From Cryptomeria japonica (lineage: Eukaryota > Streptophyta > Pinopsida > Cupressales > Cupressaceae): DNA of 59,487 nt. The stretch covers positions 1 through 59,487 of the forward strand of contig NW_026729261.1 of assembly GCF_030272615.1 (NCBI RefSeq), read 5' to 3'. The position numbers and the translations under genes were made by a program. Within the stretch, counting starts at the first letter, position 1. Each line of letters begins with the position of its first letter. The notes under the pieces are model-generated. The model worked only from the letters and a program-made list of their open reading frames with translations. It searched no databases and was not told the origin of the DNA. Shown here in pieces: positions 10,100 to 20,253 of the stretch.

Positions 10100-11930
10100 T
10101 CTTTTACCAGGATCTGGAACCCAAAAAATAACGCTACCTAGAGGAATAATCATCACAAAACCAACAACCCAACCACAACCGAGACTAAAAAGGACTAGTC
10201 TCTAAAACAAACATAAGGGTTTTACTAAGGCTCCCTTAACCTTCAGCTGACAACATGGGTTTTCTTGGCACCCATAACCTTCAAAGACACTAGACTACAA
10301 CAGGTAGCCATACATTCAAGATCAAGACTCAGAGGGTTTTGAACGACTCCCCTAACCAACAACCTGGGTTTTGAACTTGCCCCCAAAACTAGCAGAGACG
10401 GGTTTTCCTAGGCTCCCTTAACCTGCAACATAGATCTCAGCTTGCCAAAAACAAAACCTATCCTTAACCAAAAACCAAAACAGCAAGTGGCCAGGTTGGG
10501 CCCTTGAAAACTACTAGCATCCAGCTTGCTTGTGGGTTTTACAAGGCTCCCACAACCTGAACCAGACATCAATAAAATAAACAAAAAATAACAACCAAGA
10601 GGGGGATTTTGAAAGGCTTCTCGAACCTTCACAGTGGGTTTTAAAGTGGCTCCCATAACTAGCAGGAGGGTACCCGTCACCACCCAACATCTGATTAGCA
10701 CTCGCTTTCCAGGATGACACCTCTACACCTCAATAAGAAAGGAAACCACCTCAATACGAGCTAGAGTGAAAGAGACCAAGTATAGGGAAAATGAAGTAGA
10801 TGACCCCAAAACAAAGACTAGTAGCCAACAAATATTCACATGATGCTTAGCTAGAAAGAAGGGTTTTGAAAAGGCTCCCAAAACCTTGAATAGAAATAGA
10901 GGCCAGTACCAAAAGGACTCTATGCCAATAAGTTTCACCAAAGTCTCCACCTCTAAAGGATAAGAGGGAAAGAAACCCATCAGCAAAGAGACAACAACAA
11001 GAGCACATCCAACCTCGAACAGAAAGGTATCCAGTACCCCCATCAGGATGCATCCCACCAAATTCTGCCAACAACTCTTCCCCTCTATAGAAGAGTGGTC
11101 CACCTCAATAAGACAGACAGAGATAAAAGGAAGAAAGACAACCAGTGGAACACTAGAGAATCTTTTGAAAATAATAGATCCATAAAAGCACTCACAATCT
11201 GCAAGAGAAAACTTAGAAATATCACACCAAAAAGATGTAGGGACCTCCTAGACAGAGTTCCCCAGCCACACCAGATCATTCCCAAAGGCCAAACACAACC
11301 CATGGGGAGAAAGGACTCCAGAAAAAAAAAACCTCCACCCGGATCCCAAACATCCCCTTCACACCAAGGCATAACCAGGACAGCACAAACTATGAACAAA
11401 GCCACCGTAGCCACCACCAGAACTTTCTTGCGAAGCAACATGACTAGCAAAAGGATCTCCACCTCATGGGCCGACTAGGTCCAGAAGAAAGCTCAGCCCA
11501 GATCCAGATCCAAGCACCTGTAGATCCAATGGTCTCCATTGCCAACACAGAAAGGAAGAGTAGCAATGGGGTAAGGGAAAATATCCCCAACACCATCCAC
11601 ACTCTAAGTCGCACCCACAATGCCCACGACAAAAAGCATCGATGGGAAAAATATTCTGCCATCAGCCAAATAGGGCAATGGGGAGCAGAGTCAGGACACA
11701 TCCCTCCCAACGACCAGAGAAGAAACGAAAGTGTCCAGATCACTGGAAAAAATGTTGACCTCCACCAAGACCCAAACCCTACCAGGATCGACCACCTCCC
11801 CATCTTCATCATCTCCTTCCTTCACTGCATCTTCTCCTCCATTGGCTACCCTTGAAACCCTAGCTCCAGCGATGCTTCCCGCTTCCGACATCTTCTCCAT
11901 TTTTTTGTCTCTACTTTTGAATTATGTTAT
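10100..11930 (-). mobile_element. Unclassified minus-strand retrosequence with ninefold motif array
   Basis: On the minus strand it opens with a GC-richer start (ATG near 11900 encoding MEKMSEAGSIAGARVSRVAN, then an acidic GEDAVKEGDDEDGEV). It runs through broken hydrophobic Trp/Gly-rich frames and ends in a region with nine copies of the plus-strand motif GGGTTTT-n-GGCTCCC-n-AACC (10217-10890). The last part resembles the 3' ends of the LINEs here, which carry one such motif. An internally deleted LINE (start of ORF1 fused to a 3' UTR) would fit, but no RT is present and no target duplication is certain. A diverged copy is at 36095-37950 and a shorter relative at 16535-17290. Confidence 0.45.
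10217..10890 (-). repeat. Array of nine hairpin-like motifs
   Basis: Copies begin near 10217, 10255, 10335, 10363, 10400, 10534, 10602, 10636 and 10860. Each reads GGGTTTT (or GGATTTT), a short spacer, GGCTCCC-like, then AACC or AAAC on the plus strand. The flanks of each motif are partly complementary. Spacing is irregular (28-225 bp), so this is not a simple tandem repeat. Confidence 0.65.
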
Positions 11931-12207
11931 AAATGTTTTAAATATTAAAATGTAGAAAGTAATAAAATTTAATTAATCTAAAAACTATTTTAAATCCACA
12001 TACCTAATCTTATTAGTTTCTATAATATAAATTCAATTTCTTTACAAAAGATATTATTTCATATTAATAATTTGTCTTATCACAAATATAAAAGGTGAAC
12101 ACAATAAATACCTTGTTTTCCCCATGAAATGTGAGGGATTGTTGAAAGGTTTTAGTGTTCAACAAATATAAGTTTTATTTTATATAATAATATGTTGTTT
12201 TTATAAC
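11931..12207. other. AT-rich spacer upstream of the LINE
   Basis: No coding sequence seen. The right end carries the 17-bp LINE target site. Confidence 0.5.
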
Positions 12208-12224
12208 AACAAATAATATTTTGT
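12208..12224 (+). repeat. Target-site duplication, 5' side of plus-strand LINE
   Basis: AACAAATAATATTTTGT recurs exactly at 15415-15431. One A or so at the 3' copy may belong to the LINE tail. Such 10-20-bp duplications are the signature of target-primed reverse transcription. Confidence 0.85.
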
Positions 12225-12245
12225 ATCAATATCTTTTTTTGGATC

Positions 12246-12640
12246 CTTCTGTAGAATAAAATCCTCACCATTGATAATATGTACAAGAGAGGCTTCCATC
12301 TCCCCAATAGGTGTTACCTTTCCTAAATGAAGAAGAGAATGTTAACCATATCTCCCTTCACTGTTCCTTCTCCCATTCTATTTGGTCACAGATCTTGTCG
12401 CTATGGAATTTGAACTAGGTCTTTCTTGCTTCTATTCAAGAGTGCTTCATTGGTTGGAGATGCCTCTCCATGAAAAATTCTATCAAACAATTATGGGATT
12501 TAATTCTTCCTCATGTGGTATGGTGAATTTGGAAAGAGAGGAACAACAAAATATTCAGAGACTCCTACTCCTCTCCCAAAATGGTTTTTACTAAAATCAA
12601 GTGGGCCATTTTGGAAAATCTAAAAGATGATGGTAAGCCT
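12246..12640 (+). pseudogene. LINE polymerase C-terminal zinc-finger region (zf-RVT)
   Basis: The translation, shifting frame several times, gives KILTIDNMYKRGFHLPNRCY, then NEEENVNHISLHCSFSHSIW, a W-rich gap, and MVFTKIKWAILENLKDD before RNase H. This matches the zf-RVT pattern N-K-x-x-T-x-D-N-L/M-x-x-R-G ... C ... E-x-x-x-H-x-x-x-x-C ... W found between reverse transcriptase and RNase H in plant LINEs. The RT upstream was lost at the 5' truncation. Frameshifts and stops make it non-functional. Confidence 0.75.
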
Positions 12641-12765
12641 CTTATTTTTAGGAACAAGGATGAATTGGAACTGTTAAACAATTAGAATGTTTCTACCTCT
12701 TTAGACAGGAATGAAAAGAAGGATAAGAGAGAGAGAGTAGTAAGTGGTCTTTTCCTTTGACTGGT

Positions 12766-13332
12766 TGGATCAAAGTTAATTTTGATGGGGTGGCCAAGGG
12801 GAACCCAGGTTCAGTTAGGTGTGGGGGACTGATAAGAAATGAAGTTGGCTATTGTATTGTGGCGTTGGCTCTCCCCTTGGGATCCTAGACCAACCACTTA
12901 GCCGAAGCCATGGTATCTTACCAGGCTCTTGCCCTTGCTAAATCTTTTTGATTTAATAATTTTTGGCTCGAGGGAGATTCAAATAACATTGTAAAATGGC
13001 TAAAGGGTCTTTCCCCCCCATCATGGACCATCAAAAATATTATATATCAAGCCAACGAGATAATTAAGTCCTTCAAGTGATGTATTATCTCACATAGTTA
13101 TAGAGAGACCAATGCCACGACAGACTGGGCTGCCAACATGGTTGCCTGTGCCAATCAAATGATCAGCTAGAGAGGTAAGCTAGATATTCCTCATGAGGCC
13201 TATGCCATCCCCATTTATGATAGAGTGCATGGAAAAGAGGGAGTGATAAGTGATGATTACAACGTACTTATCAATCAAAGTTGCCATAATGAATCAAAAA
13301 GAGTGGCACTTGAAGGACAACTTGGCGTTTAA
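12766..13332 (+). pseudogene. LINE RNase H domain (RVT_3 type)
   Basis: From 12766 it reads WIKVNFDGVAKGNPGSVRCG, then NHLAEAMVSYQALALAK, then WLEGDSNNIVKWLKGL and a tail ending WAANMVACAN. The catalytic pattern Asp (FDG), Glu (LAE) and Asp (EGDS) is retained, typical of the archaea-like RNase H of plant L1 elements. Four in-frame stops interrupt it (TAG near 12887, TGA near 12949 and 13078, TAG near 13167) before TAA at 13330. In copy 2 the stop at 13078 is CGA (Arg), so it arose by C-to-T change after the duplication. ORF3 starts in another frame at about the point where this one ends. Confidence 0.85.
13039..13043 (+). other. Empty target site of the copy-2 LTR element
   Basis: ATTAT occurs once here. 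In copy 2 it is duplicated at 39059-39063 and 46557-46561 around the inserted element. Confidence 0.9.
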
Positions 13333-15123
13333 TGCAGACAAGACCTTGCATGCTTTCTGGGTGCTCATTTCTTTTTCAAGGGTTTCTATGGTCTTCACTT
13401 TGGCCTCTGTTTTTGCCTTGTTCTACATTGTGAAGGGTGTGAAAAATTATGTCCTTGACGCTATGGGAGGAAATAGGAAAAGGATTGAGCCACTTACCTA
13501 TGATGAATGGAAGAAGTCAAAAGCATGGGCCATCTTGGAAACTACTAAAATGATGGGGTATATGGAGAGAATTCTAGGCAAAAACCCCACCGTTACCAGA
13601 TTATTCAAGAAGAATTGGAAGGAGGGAAAAATCACCACAGGTGGGAGAAAGGTGGAAATTGATGAAGGAATTATTGCTAAAGTTACTAGGATGCCAATGG
13701 AGGGCAGGAAATTCTACAGGGATAGAAAGCTCACAGAGGATGCTATTAAGCGATTCCCGAAGGAAGACTTTGAGAAAGCCAAATTGGTGAAATCTAGCAA
13801 GACTTACTACTCGTTGAAGGTGATTAAAAAGGTATGGAGATGGGTTTTGTTTCCTGTGATGCAATATGTCACTCTTGATGGTAGATACTCTCATGTTTAT
13901 GGATATCATTTTGTGCTCTTAAATCACTTCCGCCATAAAGATATGGTGTCAAATCCTTTCTACCTGTATAGTTCCTTAAACACTAGTATAAAGGATTTTA
14001 GGGCTAACCCGAATAGAAATCCAACCATGCATGAAGGGTTAATGTTTCTTTTATACAACCATGTCAAGGTCCCTTTCCTCAGCACTCCATCACTGAGCTT
14101 TCAAACTCGGAAGAGGAGTATGAAAACTTAGATGACAGCAAAGATGAGGGGTCAGATACAAAGTTGGAAGATTATTTTAATAGGGATACGTCTGCTAAAG
14201 GAACCAGAAGGGGGAAGGATAAAGATATGGCTTTTGGGTTGGGTAGAAAGACTGCTAGTAAAGGGGTTAAAAGAAATAGGAATAAGGTGTAGGAGGAGGA
14301 TAGTTGGTTTGAAGAAGATGATGAGGATGATGATGGTATGGAGATTGAAAGTGAAAATTCTACCCCACCGCCCAAGAAGAAAACCAAGTGTAGTCCTGTT
14401 ATTATTGAAATCAGCCCAGAGAAGGAGGATGGTACCTCAAAGACCCATTCTACTCCTTTGGACCCTAATAGATGGACTTGAGGTGTTGAGAAAGAAGGAA
14501 AGAAGATGGTGGAAGGAGAGACTCTACCTCCTAATGATAAAGTCATAGTTGTTGATGTGGAGACCCTGGAGAATAATGTCGTCTTTCCATAATTCAACAA
14601 AGATAGTAGCGACTCTCTTATTGCCATGCTTCATACTGCAAAGAATGGGGTGATGGAGTTATATAAGATTATAGGATGGGTCTACTTGGAGATTGAAAGT
14701 TTGAAGACAAAACAGGTGGACTCTTCTAGGAAAGTGGACATTTTAGAAGCTGTCGGGACAGGTAATTTCAGTTCCTTGCCTAATTATTTGAATGAATTAA
14801 CCAAAGCCATCAGCGATGTAGAGGCTATTAGTGGATCTTATGGCTCTCAATTTAAGGATATGGAGGCTAGGTTCAATTAGCTAGAAAAGAGGGTTTTCAG
14901 CCATGAAAATACCCTGAAGAAAATTGGAGAACAAAGCCAAAAAATTTTGAAAGTCTTAGTCGATAACTTCAGTGTGATGATTAGTAAACTAGAACAGATT
15001 CAGCTAGAAAAGAACATGATAGATATTGCTGAGGATAAGGTGTTGACCCTTGAGGGTGTGGCTACTAGACATGGTAAAATAACCCGGGTGAGTACGAGGA
15101 AGATGACTCAGCAAGCTAAGTAA
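13253..15123 (+). pseudogene. LINE third ORF (ORF3), plus-strand family, copy 1
   Basis: Unrecognised protein of about 600 residues encoded after RNase H. Order: hydrophobic segment (SMVFTLASVFALFYIVKGV); block RIEPLTYDEWKKSKAWAI; MPMEGRKFYRDRKLTEDAI; MQYVTLDGRYSHVYGYHFVL then LNHFRHKDM; MHEGLMFLLYNH; Asp/Glu-rich linker with basic KKKTK patches; and a C-terminal coiled coil (IESLKTKQVDSSRKVDILE onward, 14626-15120). A frameshift lies near 14074, with stops near 14289, 14478, 14590 and 14878; several are sense codons in copy 2. Stop at 15121. The start is uncertain because no ATG clearly precedes the hydrophobic segment. The middle blocks recall plant transposon-derived mobile domains only loosely. 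A membrane-anchored, self-associating protein is an inference. Confidence 0.75.
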
Positions 15124-15414
15124 CGGGATGATCTTAGGAGTGTTATTGCCTCAATGGTCTAATTGGAGAAAGAAGCAGTGGATTTTCTCAATAATTTTTC
15201 TTATTTGTGTTGTTTTCTACTTTTGGTTGTCCCTTAGGGGTTACTATGTTGTTCTTTTGTCACTTTTAGTGCTCTTGCTGTGTTTTTGTTTCTGCCAACT
15301 ATTTTCGTTTCTTGTTATGTTTTATCTAGCTGGACCTTTAATGTTTTATCTATTTTCTAACTTGTTGTAAAGGGTTTTGGGGCCCCTCCAAAACCTGCTT
15401 TTCACTTAATCAAA
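15124..15414 (+). other. LINE 3' UTR with terminal hairpin-like motif
   Basis: T-rich tail after ORF3. The stem-like GGGTTTTGGGGCCCC and TCCAAAACC at 15373-15396 is followed by an A-rich end (CACTTAATCAAAAA). The minus-strand LINE has a comparable end (TGTAAAACTCTAGG, AAGTCCCTGTAAAACC, ATCAAAAAT). Confidence 0.6.
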
Positions 15415-15431
15415 AACAAATAATATTTTGT
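15415..15431 (+). repeat. Target-site duplication, 3' side of plus-strand LINE
   Basis: Exact repeat of 12208-12224. Confidence 0.85.
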
Positions 15432-16076
15432 GTTCAACTATTGGTCCTTTTGTGTTGGATATAAAAGTTAGAGATAACAAACATTTGTGATTACTAATAG
15501 GTATTTGGTCCATTTAACTTGCATATAAGTTACATTTTACATTAAAATATGATATACTAATTACAAATGACTTTTTTCTATTCAACTACTAAGTATTTAT
15601 AGATTAAGTTTTGGTTGAATATTTAAAAAGTCAATTTTTGGACACTTCACACTAGACATGTTATTTTCATGAGTTGCATGCTGAGTCATGCTTTCAAACC
15701 TTAGTTGTAGATAGCTAAGTGTCCATTTTGCTTTTCTAAAACGAAACAGAGGCTTTATGATATTCCAAGTGATGGCTACATGTTGACAAAATTTGTCCTT
15801 ACATCTATTGGTCCCTCTCCCCTATATATTTAAAAAATATATATACTAGTTATATGCTACTTATACAACATTTAATTTTTCCTAACTAATCTTATACAAA
15901 ATAAATTTATCAATCTATTTAAATTTTTTTAATATAAATGTAAATTCTTTCTTATTTTATAAATAAATTTTCATACCTTTTATATAAAAAATATTTTATT
16001 ATTTTAAATATATTAATAGCATAATACTTAAAAATAAAATAAAAATATGCACGCTCTTTTATGCCATTAGAACTAG
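15432..16076. other. AT-rich spacer before the ankyrin exon
   Basis: Contains a small inverted pair (GGACACTT near 15638 with AAGTGTCC near 15715) and long A/T runs. If the ankyrin exon is real, this would be intronic. It ends in an acceptor-like AACTAG immediately before 16077. Confidence 0.45.
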
Positions 16077-16373
16077 ATGGTCAATTTGCTACTGCAAGTG
16101 CCTATGGTGAACAAGCATGCACATAACAAGGAGGCGAAAACACCTTTGGATGTTGCAAGAGAAGTCACCAAGTATTACCAATCTTTCGGGATTATAAAAT
16201 ACCTGAGAGATGTTCCAACAAAACACAATCCATTCATGTATTGCGCACAACAAGTGAGCCATGAAAAACACTTGAACACGATGCAAACGGTTAAGAAAGC
16301 CTTTGAAGAAAGACACAATTTAAAACGTGTTTCTGCAACTTCACCACACACTATCTTTTCTCTCCATTGCATT
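16077..16373 (+). pseudogene. Ankyrin-repeat exon (ACD6/PGG-like class), copy 1
   Basis: Open frame MVNLLLQVPMVNKHAHNKEA then KTPLDVAREV, an ankyrin-repeat signature (LLL...N-x-K/R-D/E-x-x-x-TPLDVA), followed by IIKYLRDVPTKHNPF and CAQQVSHEKHL. In plant ankyrin-PGG proteins such a linker precedes the membrane region. The exon starts right after AG at 16075-16076, and a GTATGT donor lies at 16374. Most differences from copy 2 (49553) are amino-acid changing, which argues against constraint. The next PGG exon on this strand is at 33125, so a gene with a ~17-kb intron filled with transposons is possible. A dispersed relic is the alternative. Confidence 0.6.
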
Positions 16374-16462
16374 GTATGTAACTCTTTAGAATCATATAAC
16401 TATGGCCCTATATCTACCCACTATACTCCTTTAAGGCAAGTTACTATTGAATAATTAATCAA

Positions 16463-16520
16463 AATGAAATTGGATGTTGTTGAAATGATGTTGATTAGAT
16501 CAAACAATGTGAAAAAAGAA
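16463..16520 (+). repeat. Segment shared with the PGG-exon downstream region
   Basis: ATGAAATTGGATGTTGTTGA and the next ~35 bp recur at 33449-33507 (after the copy-2 PGG exon) as well as in the expected duplicate at 49937-49990. This links sequence 3' of the ankyrin exon with sequence 3' of the PGG exon. Confidence 0.7.
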
Positions 16521-16534
16521 AATATATAATAATA

Positions 16535-17290
16535 AATTAATATAAAATAATTTTTTTTAATATAATTAATAGTTTTTTATTTGAGGTCAAATAGATTTTT
16601 TAGGGAATCGAAACCCTATACAAATAGATTTTGTTGGGATTTGAAACTGATAAGTAGAACATTGTAAAAGGTAGAACACATACACACAACAACCTATCAA
16701 TATATAAACTACATTATATTAAAAGAAGATAAACATAAAAATCCAATCTATAACAACCAAAGGTTGACCCTTGAAGAATTAAAACAAAGGATTTTGACAA
16801 GTTTCCATAACCGTCACAACAGGTTTTGAAAAGGAACCCGTAACCTTCAAGAAAGAGGTAGAATAAGCTCTATTACAATAACTCTCATTCTCTCCTAGAA
16901 ATCCATTCTCCACCTCAATAGAAGATGCCCCACCTCAATAGGATTAGAAAAAGAGGAAACCAATAGTAAAATGTATGAAACCCTTGTATCTCCTACAAGA
17001 AACTTCTGCACCCTAATAGGAGTAGCAAGAGGAAAGACAAGGGAAAGAGTAGCACAAGCCCATTTCTAAAAATTATAATCCTTAAAGAGAAGGGCTCTTT
17101 TCGATCCACACTAAAAGACATCTTCTCAAAACCAAAAGAAGAAACCTATAACCAAAAACAACAAAAGCCAACAAAAGAGGCCCAAACATAATGATGGTCA
17201 TCATCTTAGACTTAGGGAAGTCATCAAAACCCCTCCCAATAATAGCTCTGCTACTTCCAAACAAAAACTAGATATCCATAACATATAGAT
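16535..17290 (-). mobile_element. Fragment related to the 10.1-11.9 kb retrosequence
   Basis: It shares GGTTTTGAAAAGG-AACCCGTAACCTTCAAG (two motif copies, about 16780-16845) and the CACCTCAATAGAA words with 10100-11930. Its 3' end (minus strand) carries TAGGGTTTCGATTCCC-like and ATTTGACCTCAAAT sequence. Only short hydrophobic frames remain. Duplicated at 50015-50765. Confidence 0.5.
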
Positions 17291-18326
17291 CAAGAGAAAT
17301 GAAAGTATCCTTACCAAAGACCGAGTGGGTCACTAAAGAAAGCTAAGAACTCGTTCATTTTAATTATATAAGTGCTTTTCTTGAGAACTTGAGTGCAATT
17401 TTTCATACAAATACACATTGAGTATTTCAATGAACTAATAACCCACCCTAAAAGGGTATTTCAATATGAAGTTAAGCTAAAATTGTCTTTACATTAAGTA
17501 TTTTATCAGTCGAATGACAAATAGATCAATAATTATAATCATGTTGATTTGAATTTGACATCAAAATTATTACTATAGTTTCCAATGAAAACCCATTATA
17601 AATTCCATGTCGATCTAGATCTATAGCCCATGCATATGTATGCTCTTATCTCATGTTACATAATAATTTATTTGTACCACAAGTTGTTTATTGTTAAATA
17701 CTAGTTGGTGAGTGACGTCTACCATAGCAAGAGGTTTTGGGTGAGGAATGATTATTGGACATAAAGAACATGATAAAGTTTGTGTACTACTAAGTATTTA
17801 TGATGAAATTAACATTGGAGGGGTTGAATTAAGTTTATAATATTGAAGACCATATCACTATTAATTATAGTACTCCGAAGAATTGTAGTAGGGGTTATAT
17901 TTATGCATCAATCATAATTAAGCATTGAATCCATTAAAGCATAATTAGAACTTTGTGAAGATACTAAAATCAATGGAGTAAGATGTAAGAAATAATCTAT
18001 AGAGAATATTTACTATACATTAATGGAATTACAAACTTGGTCTAATTTATAGATTCAACGCCATAAACTATATAATAGAGGACTTAAAACAAATTACATG
18101 ATAACAATTGCAAAATTTATACATGTAGTTAACGTACATCTATATCATGACTATTGAGCATGTTTCTGTTGCAAGGTGTGCATCGTTAGTCTCCATGTGT
18201 TGTGTAGTGCAACACTTGGGTTTGTGGCATGGCTTAACTGCCTCTTGTGGATTCTATAAGTCTAGTGGTTGAATCGGGAATTAAGAGGTCGATCTTTTGG
18301 TGCAATGACAACTGCACCTATAATAA
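17291..18326. other. Spacer, no gene recognised
   Basis: Moderately AT-rich and well conserved between the two duplicates. No long frame or repeat was seen. Confidence 0.5.
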
Positions 18327-18338
18327 TTTCTAGGAATT
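18327..18338 (+). repeat. Target-site duplication, minus-strand LINE (3' side)
   Basis: TTTCTAGGAATT, repeated exactly at 21372-21383. Confidence 0.8.
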
Positions 18339-18693
18339 ATTTTTGATAAAGATAAATAGGTTTTACAGGGACTTGAAACCTAGAGTTTTACAGACCAAGA
18401 CCAGTAGAAAAAAATATATTAAACCTAAGAGAAACATTAGAAAAACCCCACACAGACCAAAATCCAAAAAAACAAACAAATAGAGCCAAAAAGAAAATAG
18501 GACAAAGCACTCAATTGAGAGAGTGCAACAATTCAATATTCTACTGAATAATCTTCTTGATGTTTTTTTCCAAAACCTCCTTGATGAATCTGGAGGTTCC
18601 CTGGTCCCGGCTTCGGCTCCTGGTCCTAGTGCAAGGACCTAACCTAGTCTACCCTCCAACAACACTCTGGCCACCCTCTGAAGCATTCTTTTT

Positions 18694-20210
18694 CTAATTT
18701 TCCCCCAAGGGAGGATCACTGGCGATGGGTCTGGTTCTATAGTCGACCATAATGTCATTGATTTTCTCCAAACCATCAGCACTATTATTCATCGCCTCCC
18801 TGCTGATTTTCACCAAATTATTAAGGCTTTCCTTCATATCGTTCACATACTCTTCCATTTTATCAATTCTGCGCTCGTGGAAGATCTTCATAGTTTCAAC
18901 ATCCTGCGATATCTCCTGGATCATTCTCATGATCTTCTCAGCTTTACTTGGCCCAAGGGAATCCGTGAAAGTTTCAATAATTCCCTTAATCCCATATTTC
19001 TGGGTTCCAATTTCTTTTTTCAGCCACTTCTAGCAGTTTTCCTAACTTCTAGTGACCTCCAAACACTAGTTTTCCAACATCTTCTCCTCCTGATTCTTGC
19101 CTTCATTCTCCTTATTCACATTCCCCTATTTCTCATTATCCACATTGATGGGGATGTCCAACCTAATCTCATGGTCCAAGTCTTTGGACCCACTTTATTT
19201 GGTTAACTTCATTTTCTTTTTGATGGGGGCCTCCAGGTCTTTCATTTTCCTACTACTGAATTTGAACTTACTTGCTGCCCACCATGGAGGATTGGTTTTC
19301 CTGCTATTGTTACTTCTTGGGGTCACCATAAGCTCCCTTTCTTTCTTTGGTCTATACTCAGGGTCCTCTGAATCCTTGATGTCATGCCAATCCATGACAG
19401 TACCACTATCATCCCCGTGCATCTCCGTGTCAGAAACAAACTGCACATCAAGGTTAGAGAAAGAAATATGGGTTTTATTCTTGGGGGAGGGTTTCACTTC
19501 ATGAGCTTTGGTGTATTCCATGATTAACATGATAAGCCCTTCATGAAGCACAGGGTTATTCTGGTTTTCAACATGTTTAACTAAACTATTCTCTAAGGAC
19601 AAAACCAAGTAGAAAGGGATGGAGATAATTATACCATGCCTAAAATGGTTTAACATAGTAAAATGATATGAGAAAATACTAGCATATCTACCATCTAGGG
19701 TGATGTACCTCATGATGAATTATTGCATATCAGCTCATTGGGAATTTAGCTCTTTCCTGGTATAACCACCGTCTACCATTCTTGAAACCCTCCGTCGTTC
19801 CTTTTCCTTATTAAAAAAAGCCGCAATGGCCTCCTCACCTGACTTCCCGTCTCTATAAAATTTCCTACCTTTCATATCCAGACCAGTAACAATGGCAACC
19901 AGGGTTTCATCAACTTGAAACTCCGCATCATAATCTATCAACACACCTTTATTCTATCATTTGACAAAGCTTTCAATAACCAGGGCAGATTGACCATGCA
20001 GTCTCTCCAAAAAGAGCACCATCCCACCATCAGAGATTTCCTCCCAAACCTCTTATTATTATGCCACTTATCATAGGTCAGGGGTTCAAACCTATTGTTT
20101 TCACCTCCGATTCTGTAGCTCAAACAATTCAGAAAACTATACTCTAGAAGAAAAACTAGGAGGAAACAAAACCAGAAATAGGGTGGGCTGAAAGTTCTAG
20201 ATCTTCTCAA
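18694..20210 (-). pseudogene. LINE third ORF (ORF3), minus-strand family, copy 1
   Basis: Unrecognised protein collinear with the ORF3 at 13253. In order: hydrophobic YFWFCFLLVFLLEYSFL; NNRFEPLTYDKW; DMKGRKFYRDGKSGEEAI; MRYITLDGRYASIFSYHFTM then LNHFRHG; LHEGLIMLIMEYTKAHE; acidic SDTEMHGDDSGTVMDW; basic RSNNSRKTNPPWWAASKFKF and IKKKMKL; then a coiled coil (MRMIQEISQDVETMKIFHER onward) ending at 18694. Frames change between blocks. Conservation of the same block order in a second LINE argues ORF3 is a genuine element component. Its N-terminal hydrophobic segment begins about 45 bp after the RNase H stop. No ATG is obvious at the start. Confidence 0.72.
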
Positions 20211-20253
20211 AGTGGTAATAATTCAAAATACCACCCCAACAACTCCCATCCCC

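Larger units (their letters stand above)
12225..15414 (+). mobile_element. 5'-truncated LINE carrying zf-RVT, RNase H and a third ORF
   Basis: Bounded by the 17-bp target duplication. Contents in order: zinc-finger region of the LINE polymerase C-terminus, archaeal-type RNase H, ORF3, and a 3' UTR ending in a hairpin-like GGGTTTTGGGGCCCC/TCCAAAACC motif and an A-rich tail (AATCAAAAA). The endonuclease and RT are missing through 5' truncation, as is usual for LINE copies. Many in-frame stops show it is dead. Copy 2 (38246-48909) has the same boundaries, so insertion predates the duplication. Confidence 0.88.

Noticed and set aside
13250-14131. ORF3 as an independent host gene next to a LINE
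   Set aside because: Target duplications enclose RNase H and ORF3 together in two different LINEs, and all copies are decayed.
14172-14627. 151-codon minus-strand ORF, also at 47691
   Set aside because: Ser-rich antisense shadow of the acidic/basic linker of LINE ORF3.
18180-18326. Possible SINE (GTGGCATGGCTTAACTGCC and GGTTGAATCGGG words)
   Set aside because: Box spacing and tail do not fit, and no target duplication is visible.
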